Shown: positions 43,086-51,535 of the stretch, one piece after another
Layout of the letters: every line of letters begins with the position of its first letter
Numbering within the stretch: position 1 is the stretch's first letter
Source of the DNA: Bacillota bacterium
GTDB lineage: Bacteria > Bacillota > Clostridia > Acetivibrionales > DSM-1351
DNA: 64,000 bases
Assembly: GCA_023390335.1 (NCBI GenBank)
Contig: JAEWCZ010000073.1
Span: forward strand, 62,001 to 126,000
Reading direction: 5' to 3'
Notes under the pieces: generated by a model
Databases searched by the model: none
Told to the model about the DNA's origin: nothing
Seen by the model: only the letters and a program-made list of their open reading frames with translations
Position numbers and translations under genes: made by a program

Positions 43086-43880
43086 TTAATTAGAGCTATC
43101 GGCACTGCCCTGATTCTTCTGGATATCGTTAGCCCCTTTCTTGTAATAGCTGTCTACCCCCAACTTTATTGCTGCTGCCAGCTTATTTTGATATTCCTCC
43201 GTAGCAAGCTTCTTTTCCTCGTCTGCATTTGAAAGAAATCCACCTTCAACAACAACTGTAGTTGTTTTCAGGTTTTTGAGAATTATTATAGGGTCCTTCT
43301 TTACCAGAGCAACCCTGTCATTGGCATTATCTACATTAAGTCGGATAGCATTTTGAATTTCATCTGCCAGCTTTTTACTAGAATCAGATTTTGGTGGGAA
43401 GAATACCTGTGCCCCGTGATACTGTGCCTGTGGGAATTTATTGAGATGAACGCTTACTACCAAATCAGCACCGGAATCATCCATAATTCCTTTCCTCCTT
43501 GTTAAATCCTCTTTTCTCTTCTGGATTATGTTGTTGCTCTCGGTAGTATACACCAATCTGTCTGAATCCCTTGTCAGGATAACCTTGTAATTATCCTTTT
43601 CCATCATGCTTTTTAACTGCATAATTATATTGAGGTTTACATCTTTTTCCTTTAACCCGGAATAATTACTTACTGCCCCCGGGTCTTCCCCTCCATGACC
43701 TGCATCCAGTATTACTGTTCTTACGGCAGCTGGTGCTGCGCCTTCTCCGGGAGCCTGATTGCCATCTGCTGTTACTGGTTTTGAGTAATTAACTGTCAAT
43801 CCAATGCTTAATACTGTTATGGACATAAGTAGTAATAGAACAACAAACAATATATTCTTTTTGCTTATTAATACAATCAT
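43086..43880 (-). CDS. cwlD: N-acetylmuramoyl-L-alanine amidase, CwlD-like
   Basis: 264 aa. A signal anchor near residues 8-30, a short linker, then an Amidase_3 domain: TVILDAGHGGEDPGAVSN (zinc His in AGHGG and a following Glu), ADLVVSVHLNKFP (second zinc His) and TTVVVEGGFLSNADEE with the catalytic Glu. This size and layout match CwlD, the sporulation amidase that starts muramic-delta-lactam formation in cortex peptidoglycan; other spore or vegetative amidases cannot be excluded. It has its own terminator; the gene upstream also ends with one. Confidence 0.85.
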   Translation of the reverse strand: MIVLISKKNILFVVLLLLMSITVLSIGLTVNYSKPVTADGNQAPGEGAAPAAVRTVILDAGHGGEDPGAVSNYSGLKEKDVNLNIIMQLKSMMEKDNYKVILTRDSDRLVYTTESNNIIQKRKEDLTRRKGIMDDSGADLVVSVHLNKFPQAQYHGAQVFFPPKSDSSKKLADEIQNAIRLNVDNANDRVALVKKDPIIILKNLKTTTVVVEGGFLSNADEEKKLATEEYQNKLAAAIKLGVDSYYKKGANDIQKNQGSADSSN

Positions 43881-43977
43881 GGGTATCCTTCCTTAATCAT
43901 TTTTGAGTATCTTATTACTATGAATATTCAACTTAGTCCCACTTATGCATAAAAGCAAAACAAATTGTCCTAACAAA

Positions 43978-44003
43978 AAAACAGGAGCATTCACTCCTGT
44001 TTT
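43978..44003 (-). terminator. Terminator of the HEAT-protein operon
   Basis: AAAACAGGAG (43978-43987) pairs with CTCCTGTTTT (43994-44003); the minus strand continues with a T-run. Confidence 0.85.
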
Positions 44004-44024
44004 ATCTAAAGCCATTATATCAAA

Positions 44025-44891
44025 TTATTTATTAGTGTAAATTAGATCTTCTATATCTCCACCCAGTTTTTTAATTATTGCTCTCATATGATTAAAGGTA
44101 GCAGTATCAATTTTATCAATATTTTTAAGGACATAACCCCTTAATAATGGTATTGCTCTGCCATCCCCATAATCACCAAGTATCTCCACTATGAGATTAA
44201 GGTTTGAAATTGTACGAAAAGCGTTTTTCATGAAATAAAAAACCTCGTCGGATTTGTACTTATTTTCGCTGCAGATTTCAGCAACACATGCCAGAAAATG
44301 TTCTTTTGCAGTCTGGTTATCTACCTTGCTAAAGGCGTTTATTATATCGTTCAGAATACTTACGCCATATGCAACTATTGCAGCACAAATTGCTTCTGAT
44401 ATCATCTCATCCTGACTTGTTTTTATTAACAAATCAATAAGCTTTTGCTTGTACTCTTCTTCTTTCAGACACCCGACAGCATACACTGCTTGAGAAATAA
44501 CCGAATAAATGTCATCCTGTTCCTTAGTCTCAGAAGAAAGTAAACTTTCTACGTGGTCAAATAATCTGTCAGAAGCAGCTTTCCCACCGTAAGCTTTAAA
44601 CCTCTCAATGAGAATATCAGGAACTCCAACATCTGAAGTACTTGCAATGCTAAAGAAAAATTCAAACAATTCATCCTGTGAAGATAGTGAATTTATAAAT
44701 TCGACCGGAGTTATTCCGTCTAGCTCTGACAAAACCGTTGCCAGCCATTTTGCTTCTATATCACCAATCAGTGCTTCTTCATCTATTTTTATTTCGCTGT
44801 TTACAGCCGTTGCTTTTTCTTCAAGGTATTTATTAAAACCCTCTTCTATTGCCTTATTATAGCTATCTGAAATAATCCTGTATCTATCCAT
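44025..44891 (-). CDS. HEAT-repeat-like protein, unknown function
   Basis: 288 aa, almost entirely helical. Pairs of helices with the HEAT-like spacing are visible (ISQAVYAVGCLKEEEYKQKL, LIVEILGDYGDGRAIPLLRG), as in scaffold or phycobilisome-lyase-like proteins. No enzyme motif, signal or membrane segment. It follows the membrane protein gene with no gap (TAAATG), so the two are translationally coupled and may act together at the membrane. Role unknown. Confidence 0.65.
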   Translation of the reverse strand: MDRYRIISDSYNKAIEEGFNKYLEEKATAVNSEIKIDEEALIGDIEAKWLATVLSELDGITPVEFINSLSSQDELFEFFFSIASTSDVGVPDILIERFKAYGGKAASDRLFDHVESLLSSETKEQDDIYSVISQAVYAVGCLKEEEYKQKLIDLLIKTSQDEMISEAICAAIVAYGVSILNDIINAFSKVDNQTAKEHFLACVAEICSENKYKSDEVFYFMKNAFRTISNLNLIVEILGDYGDGRAIPLLRGYVLKNIDKIDTATFNHMRAIIKKLGGDIEDLIYTNK

Positions 44892-45428
44892 TTAAAAAAA
44901 CCTTCTATTCTTTTTTGGTTTTGGCTTTCTGGGCTGAAGTCCAAGCATTTTCCTTACATATTCTGTAATGTCAAACTTCTTATATCCTGCGAAATACCCT
45001 AAAAAGGAAATCAATACAATTATGAACCATGCCACAATATAACCTGCTACCGAATAATGCATGGATTTTTCAATAAATAACATTGGTGCGGCAAGTCCTT
45101 TAATAAGATTGCCCTTTAGCACCGGAAAATTAACATCTTTTATTGATAAATCAAGGAATGAAATTATAACTTGGCAAATTGCGAAAGGTATTACGCCCAA
45201 AATTCCGTATATAGCCCCGTCATAATACTTTACAGAACCATACCTCCGCTTGTCCACCCCAGTCAAATGCTGGAGTTCTGCATAAAGGAAAGAAATCATT
45301 ATTACAAATACAAAAACAGAATACAAGCCTAGCCTTTTGTAAAATCCCACAAAAAATATGTAGAAAATCAGCATGGCAATCAAATAAGTTTTTATAACTG
45401 CCCAGCTTCCGGATAAATACTTTTTCAT
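44892..45428 (-). CDS. Multi-pass membrane protein, unknown
   Basis: 178 aa with about four to five membrane helices (around 12-30, 32-50, 72-92, 118-145) and a strongly basic tail (RKPKPKKNRRFF). No family recognised. The ATG follows AGGAG at good spacing and the stop abuts the ATG of the HEAT-like protein. It may serve as a membrane anchor for that protein, which is inference. Confidence 0.65.
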   Translation of the reverse strand: MKKYLSGSWAVIKTYLIAMLIFYIFFVGFYKRLGLYSVFVFVIMISFLYAELQHLTGVDKRRYGSVKYYDGAIYGILGVIPFAICQVIISFLDLSIKDVNFPVLKGNLIKGLAAPMLFIEKSMHYSVAGYIVAWFIIVLISFLGYFAGYKKFDITEYVRKMLGLQPRKPKPKKNRRFF

Positions 45429-45504
45429 AATACTCCTTTCAAAACCACAAATAAGTCAGCTCCAATATTATATCATTATGACAAAACAAAGTAACTTTTT
45501 CAAG

Positions 45505-47268
45505 TTAAAAATCAAATTCAATAAGACCCTTTTTTATTGTCTGAAGTTTACTATAGTTTGCGGACTTATTGCCTTTAAGATACAGTATATTTAAATTTTT
45601 CAGTTTCGCAACAGGCGTATAATCAGTTATGGCGTTTTCCCTAATATAAAGTTCTGTAAGATAAGTTAACCCTGACAAAGTATTTATGTTTGAAACCTTG
45701 TTTGTATTAATTGATAAAACTTCCAGCTTTGTCAGTCCTTTAAGGGGAGAAATATCTTTTATACTGTTTTTATACAAATAAAGTACTCTCAGATTCTTAA
45801 GCGATGCCAAAGCAGAAACGCTTGTGAGCTTTGTATTGCTCAAATCTACATACTCCAAATTAGTAAGCAGCTTCAAATCATTCAAGGTCTTGTACCCTGC
45901 AGGAATCTTCAATCTGTACACTTTAGCCAAATCCGATTTGTATAATGTCCCGGAAGGTTTGGATATTTTTGTTCTTATTGCTTTTTCAACAACTTTGTCT
46001 GTTAAGGTTACTTTCGTTTGTGATACCGATGCTGTTAAGGGAAGTGATTTAATAATTGAATCCCATACATCTAGTCCGTAAGCCTTTGCAGTACTGTTGG
46101 TATAGTCGGGAACGTTCGAAAGGCTCCATAGAGATATACCACCTACGCCATACTGTTTTGAAATATCTATCTTGGCCTTTACGCTTCTGCTGTTTTCGTA
46201 AAGACAAATGTTCTGTGTGTCATTGCTTATATTGAAATATTGCATTACAGGACTTTCAAGTTCATTATTATAGCCATATGTAATTGATTTACCATTACCG
46301 TCCTTATTGATAACTCTATCATACAGCATCTTATACGTTGGAGGAGGAAGAACGTTCAAGCTCACAGTCTTTTTCCCTGTTTTTTTCCAGGTAGAACTCT
46401 TTGGTATCTGAAATCTCCACTGTGCAGCATCAAAGCTTATCTGAAGCATTATTTTATTCATATTATTCTTACTGACGTATTTTTTAACGTCTTCCATTAC
46501 CCTCTGAATTTGTTTAATAGGGGCAAGGCTGTCTATAGGATTCAGACTGTCATAGCCTGTATACTGCATCACCTGTTCTTTTGTGAGCTTTGTCGAAGGC
46601 TCATAGTCATGGGCCATTATTATCATTCTATCGGCTATCTGAGAAATGGTAGAATAATCGTAGCCTGAGTAATAACACAAAGAATTAACTGCAACAAACA
46701 ATTTTTTATTAATTTCTGAGAGCCTGGATTTAAGGTCTCTCAGAAACTGGTTAAAGAAGCTGCTCATTTTCTGACCATTGAGACCTTCTATGTCAATAAC
46801 AACTCCATCAAAATATATATTGCTCCCCTGAGATACATCACTTTTCATTAAGTCGATTATTGATTGAATAGCTTTATCCCTCTGCTCTTTGTAAGGGAGG
46901 ATTTTTTCCGCATTTACACTATCTGAGAAAATACCCAATTGAATTGACTTATTCTTGCTTTTAGCGTATTTAAGAACCTCAATATAATCATTTGGATAAT
47001 AAAAATCTTTATTTCCATTCTTTCCGAAAGTAGTATTTATACCGCCAGTCAGATCACTGTAAAATCTGCCCCATAGAAAACTTACTGAATCAAGGGGATC
47101 TATGTATTTTTTTAAATTATCCGAAAAAGTTGCCTGCGCAGGATAAAATGCGTGAAGTTCAAGTTTTTTTACTGCTGCTGCCTGTACTTGAGATGTGTTC
47201 GGAGAAACAAGACCAGCTACCATCGTCAGTATAAGTATCAAGCTAATAAGTGTCTTTTTTATTTTCAT
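45505..47268 (-). CDS. Secreted GH18-type glycosidase with C-terminal leucine-rich repeats
   Basis: 587 aa. Signal peptide about 1-31 (VSPNTSQVQAAA). Residues about 33-405 are a GH18-like barrel: the strand YFDGVVIDIEGL holds the D-x-D-x-E type catalytic motif with Glu as acid, MIIMAHDYEPSTKL and a late GISLWSLSNVPDY with the conserved Trp. Residues about 425-587 are five or six LRRs of the 21-22 residue internalin-like type (LEYVDLSNTKLTSVSALASL and following). Likely hydrolyses or binds a chitin- or peptidoglycan-like glycan at the cell surface; LRRs suggest protein binding. Single gene. Confidence 0.82.
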   Translation of the reverse strand: MKIKKTLISLILILTMVAGLVSPNTSQVQAAAVKKLELHAFYPAQATFSDNLKKYIDPLDSVSFLWGRFYSDLTGGINTTFGKNGNKDFYYPNDYIEVLKYAKSKNKSIQLGIFSDSVNAEKILPYKEQRDKAIQSIIDLMKSDVSQGSNIYFDGVVIDIEGLNGQKMSSFFNQFLRDLKSRLSEINKKLFVAVNSLCYYSGYDYSTISQIADRMIIMAHDYEPSTKLTKEQVMQYTGYDSLNPIDSLAPIKQIQRVMEDVKKYVSKNNMNKIMLQISFDAAQWRFQIPKSSTWKKTGKKTVSLNVLPPPTYKMLYDRVINKDGNGKSITYGYNNELESPVMQYFNISNDTQNICLYENSRSVKAKIDISKQYGVGGISLWSLSNVPDYTNSTAKAYGLDVWDSIIKSLPLTASVSQTKVTLTDKVVEKAIRTKISKPSGTLYKSDLAKVYRLKIPAGYKTLNDLKLLTNLEYVDLSNTKLTSVSALASLKNLRVLYLYKNSIKDISPLKGLTKLEVLSINTNKVSNINTLSGLTYLTELYIRENAITDYTPVAKLKNLNILYLKGNKSANYSKLQTIKKGLIEFDF

Positions 47269-47423
47269 TTTTCAGCTCCTTCTTTTTAATTATATACTGA
47301 TTTTATCACATCAGGCCTAGTCCCTATGTTAAAAATTAGTTACAGAGCGAAAGAACAAATACATGCCTGTCATCATACAATACACTATGCAATCAAAAGC
47401 CGTTTAAAAAAGGAGTGTTTGCA

Positions 47424-47756
47424 ATGAATATAGGTGATAAGGCAAAAGAACTTACAAATGCAGTAATGGGTACAAAGGAATATACCGAGCTTAAACAGGC
47501 TAAGTCTGTTATTGATAAAAACAAGGAATTACGTTCAAAAATCGAGGATTTCAAGAAAAAAGAGGATGCCTTATACAAAGGAAAGCTTTCCTCAAGTGAT
47601 GCCCAAAAAAGAGCTACAGAACTGAACAAAATCTTTGAAAATCTGAATAGTATACCTGAGGTTAACAGGTTTGTTAAAGCAGAGAAGTCCTTTAATGATA
47701 TGCTTCAAAAAGTTTATAGACAAGTTAACGAAACCCTTGAAGCATCATTAAAGTAA
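47424..47756 (+). CDS. YlbF/YmcA family protein
   Basis: 110 aa, all helical with the Com_YlbF pattern: ELTNAVMGTKEYTELKQAKS, an internal heptad stretch with KNKELRSKIEDFKKKEDALY and a C-terminal NRFVKAEKSFNDMLQKVYRQ. In Bacillus YlbF, YmcA and YaaT form a complex that guides RNase Y and affects competence, sporulation and biofilm; which member this is cannot be told. ATG 47424 has AAAGGAG upstream; the GTG at 47415 overlaps that site. A terminator follows. Confidence 0.85.
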   Translation: MNIGDKAKELTNAVMGTKEYTELKQAKSVIDKNKELRSKIEDFKKKEDALYKGKLSSSDAQKRATELNKIFENLNSIPEVNRFVKAEKSFNDMLQKVYRQVNETLEASLK

Positions 47757-47773
47757 TCTGTTTTTTATATAAT

Positions 47774-47811
47774 CGCTAAAAAGCCGGATAGCATTTCCGG
47801 CCTTTTTAGCG
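47774..47811 (+). terminator. Terminator after the YlbF-like gene
   Basis: CGCTAAAAAGCCGGA (47774-47788) pairs with TCCGGCCTTTTTAGCG (47796-47811) with one bulge, followed by TTAATTTTT. Confidence 0.8.
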
Positions 47812-47820
47812 TTAATTTTT

Positions 47821-48294
47821 CTAAACTGCATTATGAACAAAGGAAACTATCGATGCCACAGGTATATCAGTTACTGATCCTACTGTATATACAGGTAAGG
47901 AATCCCAACCTCCTGCAGTTGCAGCTCCGTTTATACTTCCTGGTAAAACCGGTCCAGGGCCATATGCTCCAGCTGAATATCCTCCGGATGAACCACATCC
48001 GCCACATCCGCTGCCCATACCAGCACCACCGCCCATACCAGCGCCACCGCCATATCCGTATCCTGGATTAAATCCGGTACATGCATTACCTAATGAACAT
48101 CCCGGTGGTGGACCAATTCTAGTTATCAATCTTACAAAGACAGAGTTTACAGCTAATAAAACTCCGGTAAAACCAGAGCCGGATTGACCACCGCTGCTTG
48201 TGAAAATAGTTACGGTTTGGCCTATATAACTTGCAAGCAATGCGTCCCAATTACCTACTTGCGATGCTCCAGCAAATCCACATCCTTCTCCCAT
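47821..48294 (-). CDS. Gly-rich Sm/SH3-like candidate spore surface protein, copy 1
   Basis: 157 aa. N-terminal half: WDALLASYIGQTVTIFTSSG, GSGFTGVLLAVNSVFVRLI, then GPPPGCSLGNACTGF; a variable Gly/Met/Ser-rich middle (GYGYGGGAGMGGGAGMGSGC); C-terminal half GGWDSLPVYTVGSVTDIPVA, IVSFVHNAV. The strand pattern of both halves resembles small Sm/SH3-type barrels such as DUF2642 in spore coat proteins. It is one of three tandem paralogues. Start is ATG 48294 with AAAGGAG; a frame from 48312 includes that site. No signal peptide. Coat or exosporium location is inference. Confidence 0.7.
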   Translation of the reverse strand: MGEGCGFAGASQVGNWDALLASYIGQTVTIFTSSGGQSGSGFTGVLLAVNSVFVRLITRIGPPPGCSLGNACTGFNPGYGYGGGAGMGGGAGMGSGCGGCGSSGGYSAGAYGPGPVLPGSINGAATAGGWDSLPVYTVGSVTDIPVASIVSFVHNAV

Positions 48295-48416
48295 TTGAAT
48301 AACTCCTTTCAAAATACATTTATCGAGTAACCACTCTAGTTCATATTATGTTGACACTATACATAATGTTACTTTTATATAATTTAATCCTCTAAAAAGC
48401 TCCAAAAAAAAATACA

Positions 48417-48438
48417 GAGACTGGTAAAAACCAGTCTC
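48417..48438 (-). terminator. Terminator of Gly-rich copy 2
   Basis: GAGACTGGT (48417-48425) pairs with ACCAGTCTC (48430-48438); on the minus strand TGTATTTTTTTTT follows. Confidence 0.75.
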
Positions 48439-48473
48439 AAGAATCATTGCAGTCATTAATCCTATTCCATAGC

Positions 48474-48959
48474 TTAAACTGCATTATGGACAAAGGAAAC
48501 TATTGATGAGATAGGTATATCTGTTACTGAACCTACAGTGTATACTGGAATTGAATCCCAGCCACCCGCCGTTACAGCACCATTTACATTAGCCGGAACT
48601 ATTGGGCCGGTTCCTGACATTCCAGGTCCATATCCGCCGTAGCCGGAACCTCCGCCGCAACCCCCGGAACCATAACCTCCGCCGTAGCCTCCTCCATAGC
48701 CTTCACCTACTGAAAAATTCGTACAAGAATTTCCAAGAGAGCATCCCGGAGGTGGACCTATTCTAGTAAGAAGCCTTACAAATACAGAATTAACAGTCAT
48801 TAGCACACCTGTGAAGCCTGATCCGGATTCGCCGCCGCTGCTTGTAAAAATAGTTACAGTCTGACCTATATATTTTGCAAGCAAAGCTTCCCAGTTCACA
48901 ACGGGTGAACATGCTGCTGCCTTTGTTACTCCACGTTCAAATTCAAATTCTTCTGACAT
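48474..48959 (-). CDS. Gly-rich Sm/SH3-like candidate spore surface protein, copy 2
   Basis: 161 aa, paralogue of its neighbours, with WEALLAKYIGQTVTIFTSSG, GSGFTGVLMTVNSVFVRLL, GPPPGCSLGNSCTNF, a Gly/Tyr-rich middle (GEGYGGGYGGGYGSGGCGGG) and the same end PVYTVGSVTDIPISSIVSFV. It differs by a charged N-terminus (MSEEFEFERGVTKAAACSP). AGGAGGAA precedes the ATG. It has its own terminator, so the copies are separate units. Function and location as argued for copy 1. Confidence 0.7.
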   Translation of the reverse strand: MSEEFEFERGVTKAAACSPVVNWEALLAKYIGQTVTIFTSSGGESGSGFTGVLMTVNSVFVRLLTRIGPPPGCSLGNSCTNFSVGEGYGGGYGGGYGSGGCGGGSGYGGYGPGMSGTGPIVPANVNGAVTAGGWDSIPVYTVGSVTDIPISSIVSFVHNAV

Positions 48960-49033
48960 TCCACTTCCTCCTTATATACTTAAATCTAATTCATCTTATG
49001 TGAACTAAAGAACAAATGTGACTAATTGATATT

Positions 49034-49075
49034 AAAAACAACAACCTGACGGGCTCCCGTCAGGTTGTTGTTTTT
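49034..49075. terminator. Very strong terminator after the Gly-Tyr-Asn protein gene
   Basis: A 20-bp perfect inverted repeat (49034-49053 with 49056-49075) with a 2-base loop and flanking T/A runs. Confidence 0.85.
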
Positions 49076-49089
49076 TAACTATATCAGGC

Positions 49090-49401
49090 TCAATAACCAT
49101 AGTTATTGTAACCGTAACCGTTATATCCACCGTAGTTATTACCGTAGTCATACTCCATCCTACCATAATATCCAAATGGGAAACCATAGTTATTTCCATA
49201 GAACTGATTTCCATATGCATCATAAGGCCCGTAGTTACCATAGTTACCATAGTTATTGTAACCGCCGTAACCCATGTTTCCATAAAGACCAAAGGGAGAC
49301 CCATAATTATAACCGTTATAAAGTGAATATAAATAAGGCTGCATAGAGCCTCCATAGAGTCCTCCGTAAAAAGGTAAATATCTTGTATCCGCAGTACTCA
49401 C
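49090..49401 (-). CDS. Gly-Tyr-Asn-rich low-complexity protein
   Basis: 103 aa made of short repeats such as NYGNYGNYGPYDAYGNQFYG, about a third Gly and a quarter Tyr, with no hydrophobic core. Such compositions are found in coat and exosporium proteins that are cross-linked through tyrosine. The only possible start is GTG 49401, which overlaps the GGGAG site, so its initiation is unusual. It sits between two copies of the Gly-rich coat-like family and ends at a strong terminator. The repetitive DNA also opens long frames on other strands, which I take as shadows. Confidence 0.55.
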   Translation of the reverse strand: MSTADTRYLPFYGGLYGGSMQPYLYSLYNGYNYGSPFGLYGNMGYGGYNNYGNYGNYGPYDAYGNQFYGNNYGFPFGYYGRMEYDYGNNYGGYNGYGYNNYGY

Positions 49402-49426
49402 CTCCCAATGCTAAAATTGCTTTTTA

Positions 49427-49864
49427 TTAAACTGCATTGTGTACAAAAGAAACAATTGCTGCAATAGGTATATCTACTACAGAACCAACCGTATAAACAG
49501 GTAGATTGCTCCAACCTCCTGCATTAACAGCTCCAACCTGGCTTGCAGGGCCCATTGGTCCATAACCTGAACCATAACTTGAACCGCAGCCTGATCCACA
49601 ACCCATGCCATAGCCTCCACCGTAACCACCCTGTGTAAATCCTGTACATGCATTACCCAGAGAACATCCGGGAGGTGGGCCTATTCTGGAAAGTAGTCTT
49701 ACAAAAACAGGATTAACTGCTAATATTACTCCGGTAAATCCAGATCCTGACTGACCGCCGCTGCTTGTAAAAATTGTTACAGTCTCTCCAACATAGTTAG
49801 CAAGCAAAGCACCCCAATTTGTTGCAGGGGATATACCTCCGCCACATCCACAACCATCTGACAT
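49427..49864 (-). CDS. Gly-rich Sm/SH3-like candidate spore surface protein, copy 3
   Basis: 145 aa, the shortest of the three: NWGALLANYVGETVTIFTSS, FTGVILAVNPVFVRLLSRIG, GPPPGCSLGNACTGF, a middle GGYGGGYGMGCGSGCGSSYG and the end GGWSNLPVYTVGSVVDIPIA. A CGCGGG pattern starts the protein. AAAGGAGA precedes the ATG. The Gly-Tyr-Asn gene starts 26 bp downstream and could be read through from it. The conserved Cys residues may serve disulfide cross-links in the coat. Confidence 0.7.
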   Translation of the reverse strand: MSDGCGCGGGISPATNWGALLANYVGETVTIFTSSGGQSGSGFTGVILAVNPVFVRLLSRIGPPPGCSLGNACTGFTQGGYGGGYGMGCGSGCGSSYGSGYGPMGPASQVGAVNAGGWSNLPVYTVGSVVDIPIAAIVSFVHNAV

Positions 49865-49944
49865 AGTACGCTATCTCCTTTCATTTATTTCATACTATAC
49901 TTTATGTCTACTATTCAACCCGTGTTACTTTTTCGGTAACCTTT

Positions 49945-50316
49945 TTAATCTTGTGTATCCTTGGATATTTCTACCCTGACTTTTTCGTAAGGTTCTTCGT
50001 CCCTGCCTTTTGATTGTGAAAAAACCTGGATATCCATACACGCATTTTGCATGTTTTCATACCCAGTACCGTCATTTGATATCACATCATAATTTGTTAT
50101 ATTGTGGAAATTAAAAGGTATTATGTTGCCGGAATCATCCATATAGTTGATTTCCAGTTTTTCGATCTTGGAATCCACAGGACTGGTCCAATATGGCTTA
50201 AAACCAACTCCTATAATTCTTCCATTAATACCGTGGGAAGGTATATTCAGCCTGCACCCTTGTCTGGCAAGATTCAAGAGTGCAAACTTTAGATTTTCGA
50301 TTTGTTTATAATTCAT
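49945..50316 (-). CDS. Hypothetical protein, 123 aa, next to the Gly-rich family
   Basis: No signal or membrane segment. A strand-rich stretch (CRLNIPSHGINGRIIGVGFK, KIEKLEINYMDDSGNIIPFN) could be another small barrel, and the acidic C-terminus ends RVEISKDTQD. I do not recognise a family; a link to the neighbouring coat-like proteins is possible from position alone. ATG 50316 has GGAAGTGA upstream; an earlier GTG at 50325 overlaps it. Confidence 0.55.
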   Translation of the reverse strand: MNYKQIENLKFALLNLARQGCRLNIPSHGINGRIIGVGFKPYWTSPVDSKIEKLEINYMDDSGNIIPFNFHNITNYDVISNDGTGYENMQNACMDIQVFSQSKGRDEEPYEKVRVEISKDTQD

Positions 50317-50450
50317 TAACGTCACTTCCGTAACCCTACCACCAATAATCAGCTAATACATCTTATGTTTACTTGGTTATTAAGGTTACATAAATTATTG
50401 CAAGGTTAAGAATGTGGGTGTAATCCCTATTTTTGAAATGAGAAAGCGAA

Positions 50451-50855
50451 CTATATATGCTGGTATAAATTAGAATCTTCTTTTGCTATCCTTTCCTCAA
50501 GGAGATCAAAAATTCTTTGTGATTCACTTACAAACAAAGCTATATCATTAGTTATTTTAGTTCTTGTATTAAAACGTTCTTTATATGCCATGAATTCAGT
50601 ACTTATAGTACCCATTTCATCTATGTAAGCCTGTGCTGTTGTCCTTACTTCATGATTACTGCTTTTAAGCAACTGCGGATACATATACTGATCTTCTGTA
50701 TTAAGGTGAACTTTGAGCTTACCAGCAAGATTACTTATCTTTGATGAAATCTCAAGGGCCTCTTTGGCAATATCTTGTTTTATATAGGATTTAATATCAG
50801 ATAGAATTTGAGCAATTTCTTCATGCTGTCTTTTTAAGGTTTCTAAATATAACAT
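50451..50855 (-). CDS. Hemerythrin-like (HHE) protein
   Basis: 134 aa, four helices. Spacing of potential metal ligands fits the HHE cation-binding domain: H11 in LKRQHEEIAQIL, HLNTEDQYMYPQLL with the His-Glu pair, then Glu and His residues in the later helices (ending SNLYQHI). These proteins bind oxygen or nitric oxide, or sense iron. Some ligands are not certain, so metal binding is likely but not proven. AGGAGGAAG precedes the ATG. Single gene. Confidence 0.7.
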   Translation of the reverse strand: MLYLETLKRQHEEIAQILSDIKSYIKQDIAKEALEISSKISNLAGKLKVHLNTEDQYMYPQLLKSSNHEVRTTAQAYIDEMGTISTEFMAYKERFNTRTKITNDIALFVSESQRIFDLLEERIAKEDSNLYQHI

Positions 50856-50917
50856 TTGTCTTCCTCCTGAAATTTTATATTCCTTATATACCCCATGTAA
50901 ATAGCCTGAAACATAAT

Positions 50918-50948
50918 AAACCTACAAAACAATTAGTTCTGTAGGTTT
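50918..50948 (-). terminator. Terminator of the PadR-DUF2812 unit
   Basis: AAACCTACA (50918-50926) pairs with TGTAGGTTT (50940-50948), with a weak T-tail on the minus strand. Confidence 0.6.
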
Positions 50949-50977
50949 AGGAGCCTCACACTGAATGATACTTTTTT

Positions 50978-51535
50978 TTACTCATGAAGTTGTTTTTCTT
51001 TTTTTAGTTTTCTAATCTTCCTTAAATAACCCATTACCAACCAAGTAAGACAAACACCAAATAATCCGTTAAGGAAAACTAAAGGCATAATATTAGTAAG
51101 GAAACTGCTGTTAAATTTCCAACTTGCAACTATTCCGTTTACAGTATTGATTAAGAACGCTATTAAGTTAATTACGCCTATTGTACCCAAAAAAGTACTT
51201 ATTCTCCTATAATGATTAATCTTTGATTCTATATCGGAGTAAATGTCAAAGGGACCTTCTGATGATTTCTTTCGCAGAAAAACCCAGCGCCAATAAGTAG
51301 CCACACATTCAATCCCACTTTCCTCTAAAAACCTGATATATGCCACACTTTCAGCATGAGATGGAACGTTTTCCAGTAGTTCAAGTCTGTAAATATATTC
51401 ATTCTTTGGTGCTTCAGTAAAAACGTACCTGCACCATGAATAATCCGTTAATGCCATTCCCTTTGCAGACATTTCATTAAGCCACTTTTCCTCTTTTTCA
51501 AAATCCCAATATGCCTTCCGTACAACATGTTTCAT
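50978..51535 (-). CDS. DUF2812 membrane protein
   Basis: 185 aa. The DUF2812 N-terminal pattern is clear: AYWDFEKEEKWLNEMSAKGM, YRLELLEN, then two membrane helices (about 113-131 and 147-170) and a basic tail. The family is regularly encoded right behind a PadR regulator, as here (TAATG overlap of one base), and probably acts in the response controlled by it, such as envelope stress or drug exposure. Molecular function unknown. Confidence 0.82.
   Translation of the reverse strand: MKHVVRKAYWDFEKEEKWLNEMSAKGMALTDYSWCRYVFTEAPKNEYIYRLELLENVPSHAESVAYIRFLEESGIECVATYWRWVFLRKKSSEGPFDIYSDIESKINHYRRISTFLGTIGVINLIAFLINTVNGIVASWKFNSSFLTNIMPLVFLNGLFGVCLTWLVMGYLRKIRKLKKEKQLHE

Noticed and set aside
49032..49355. 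Met/Thr/Val-rich and His/Tyr-rich long frames over the Gly-Tyr-Asn gene
   Set aside because: They are side effects of the repetitive codons of the real gene on other frames and strands.
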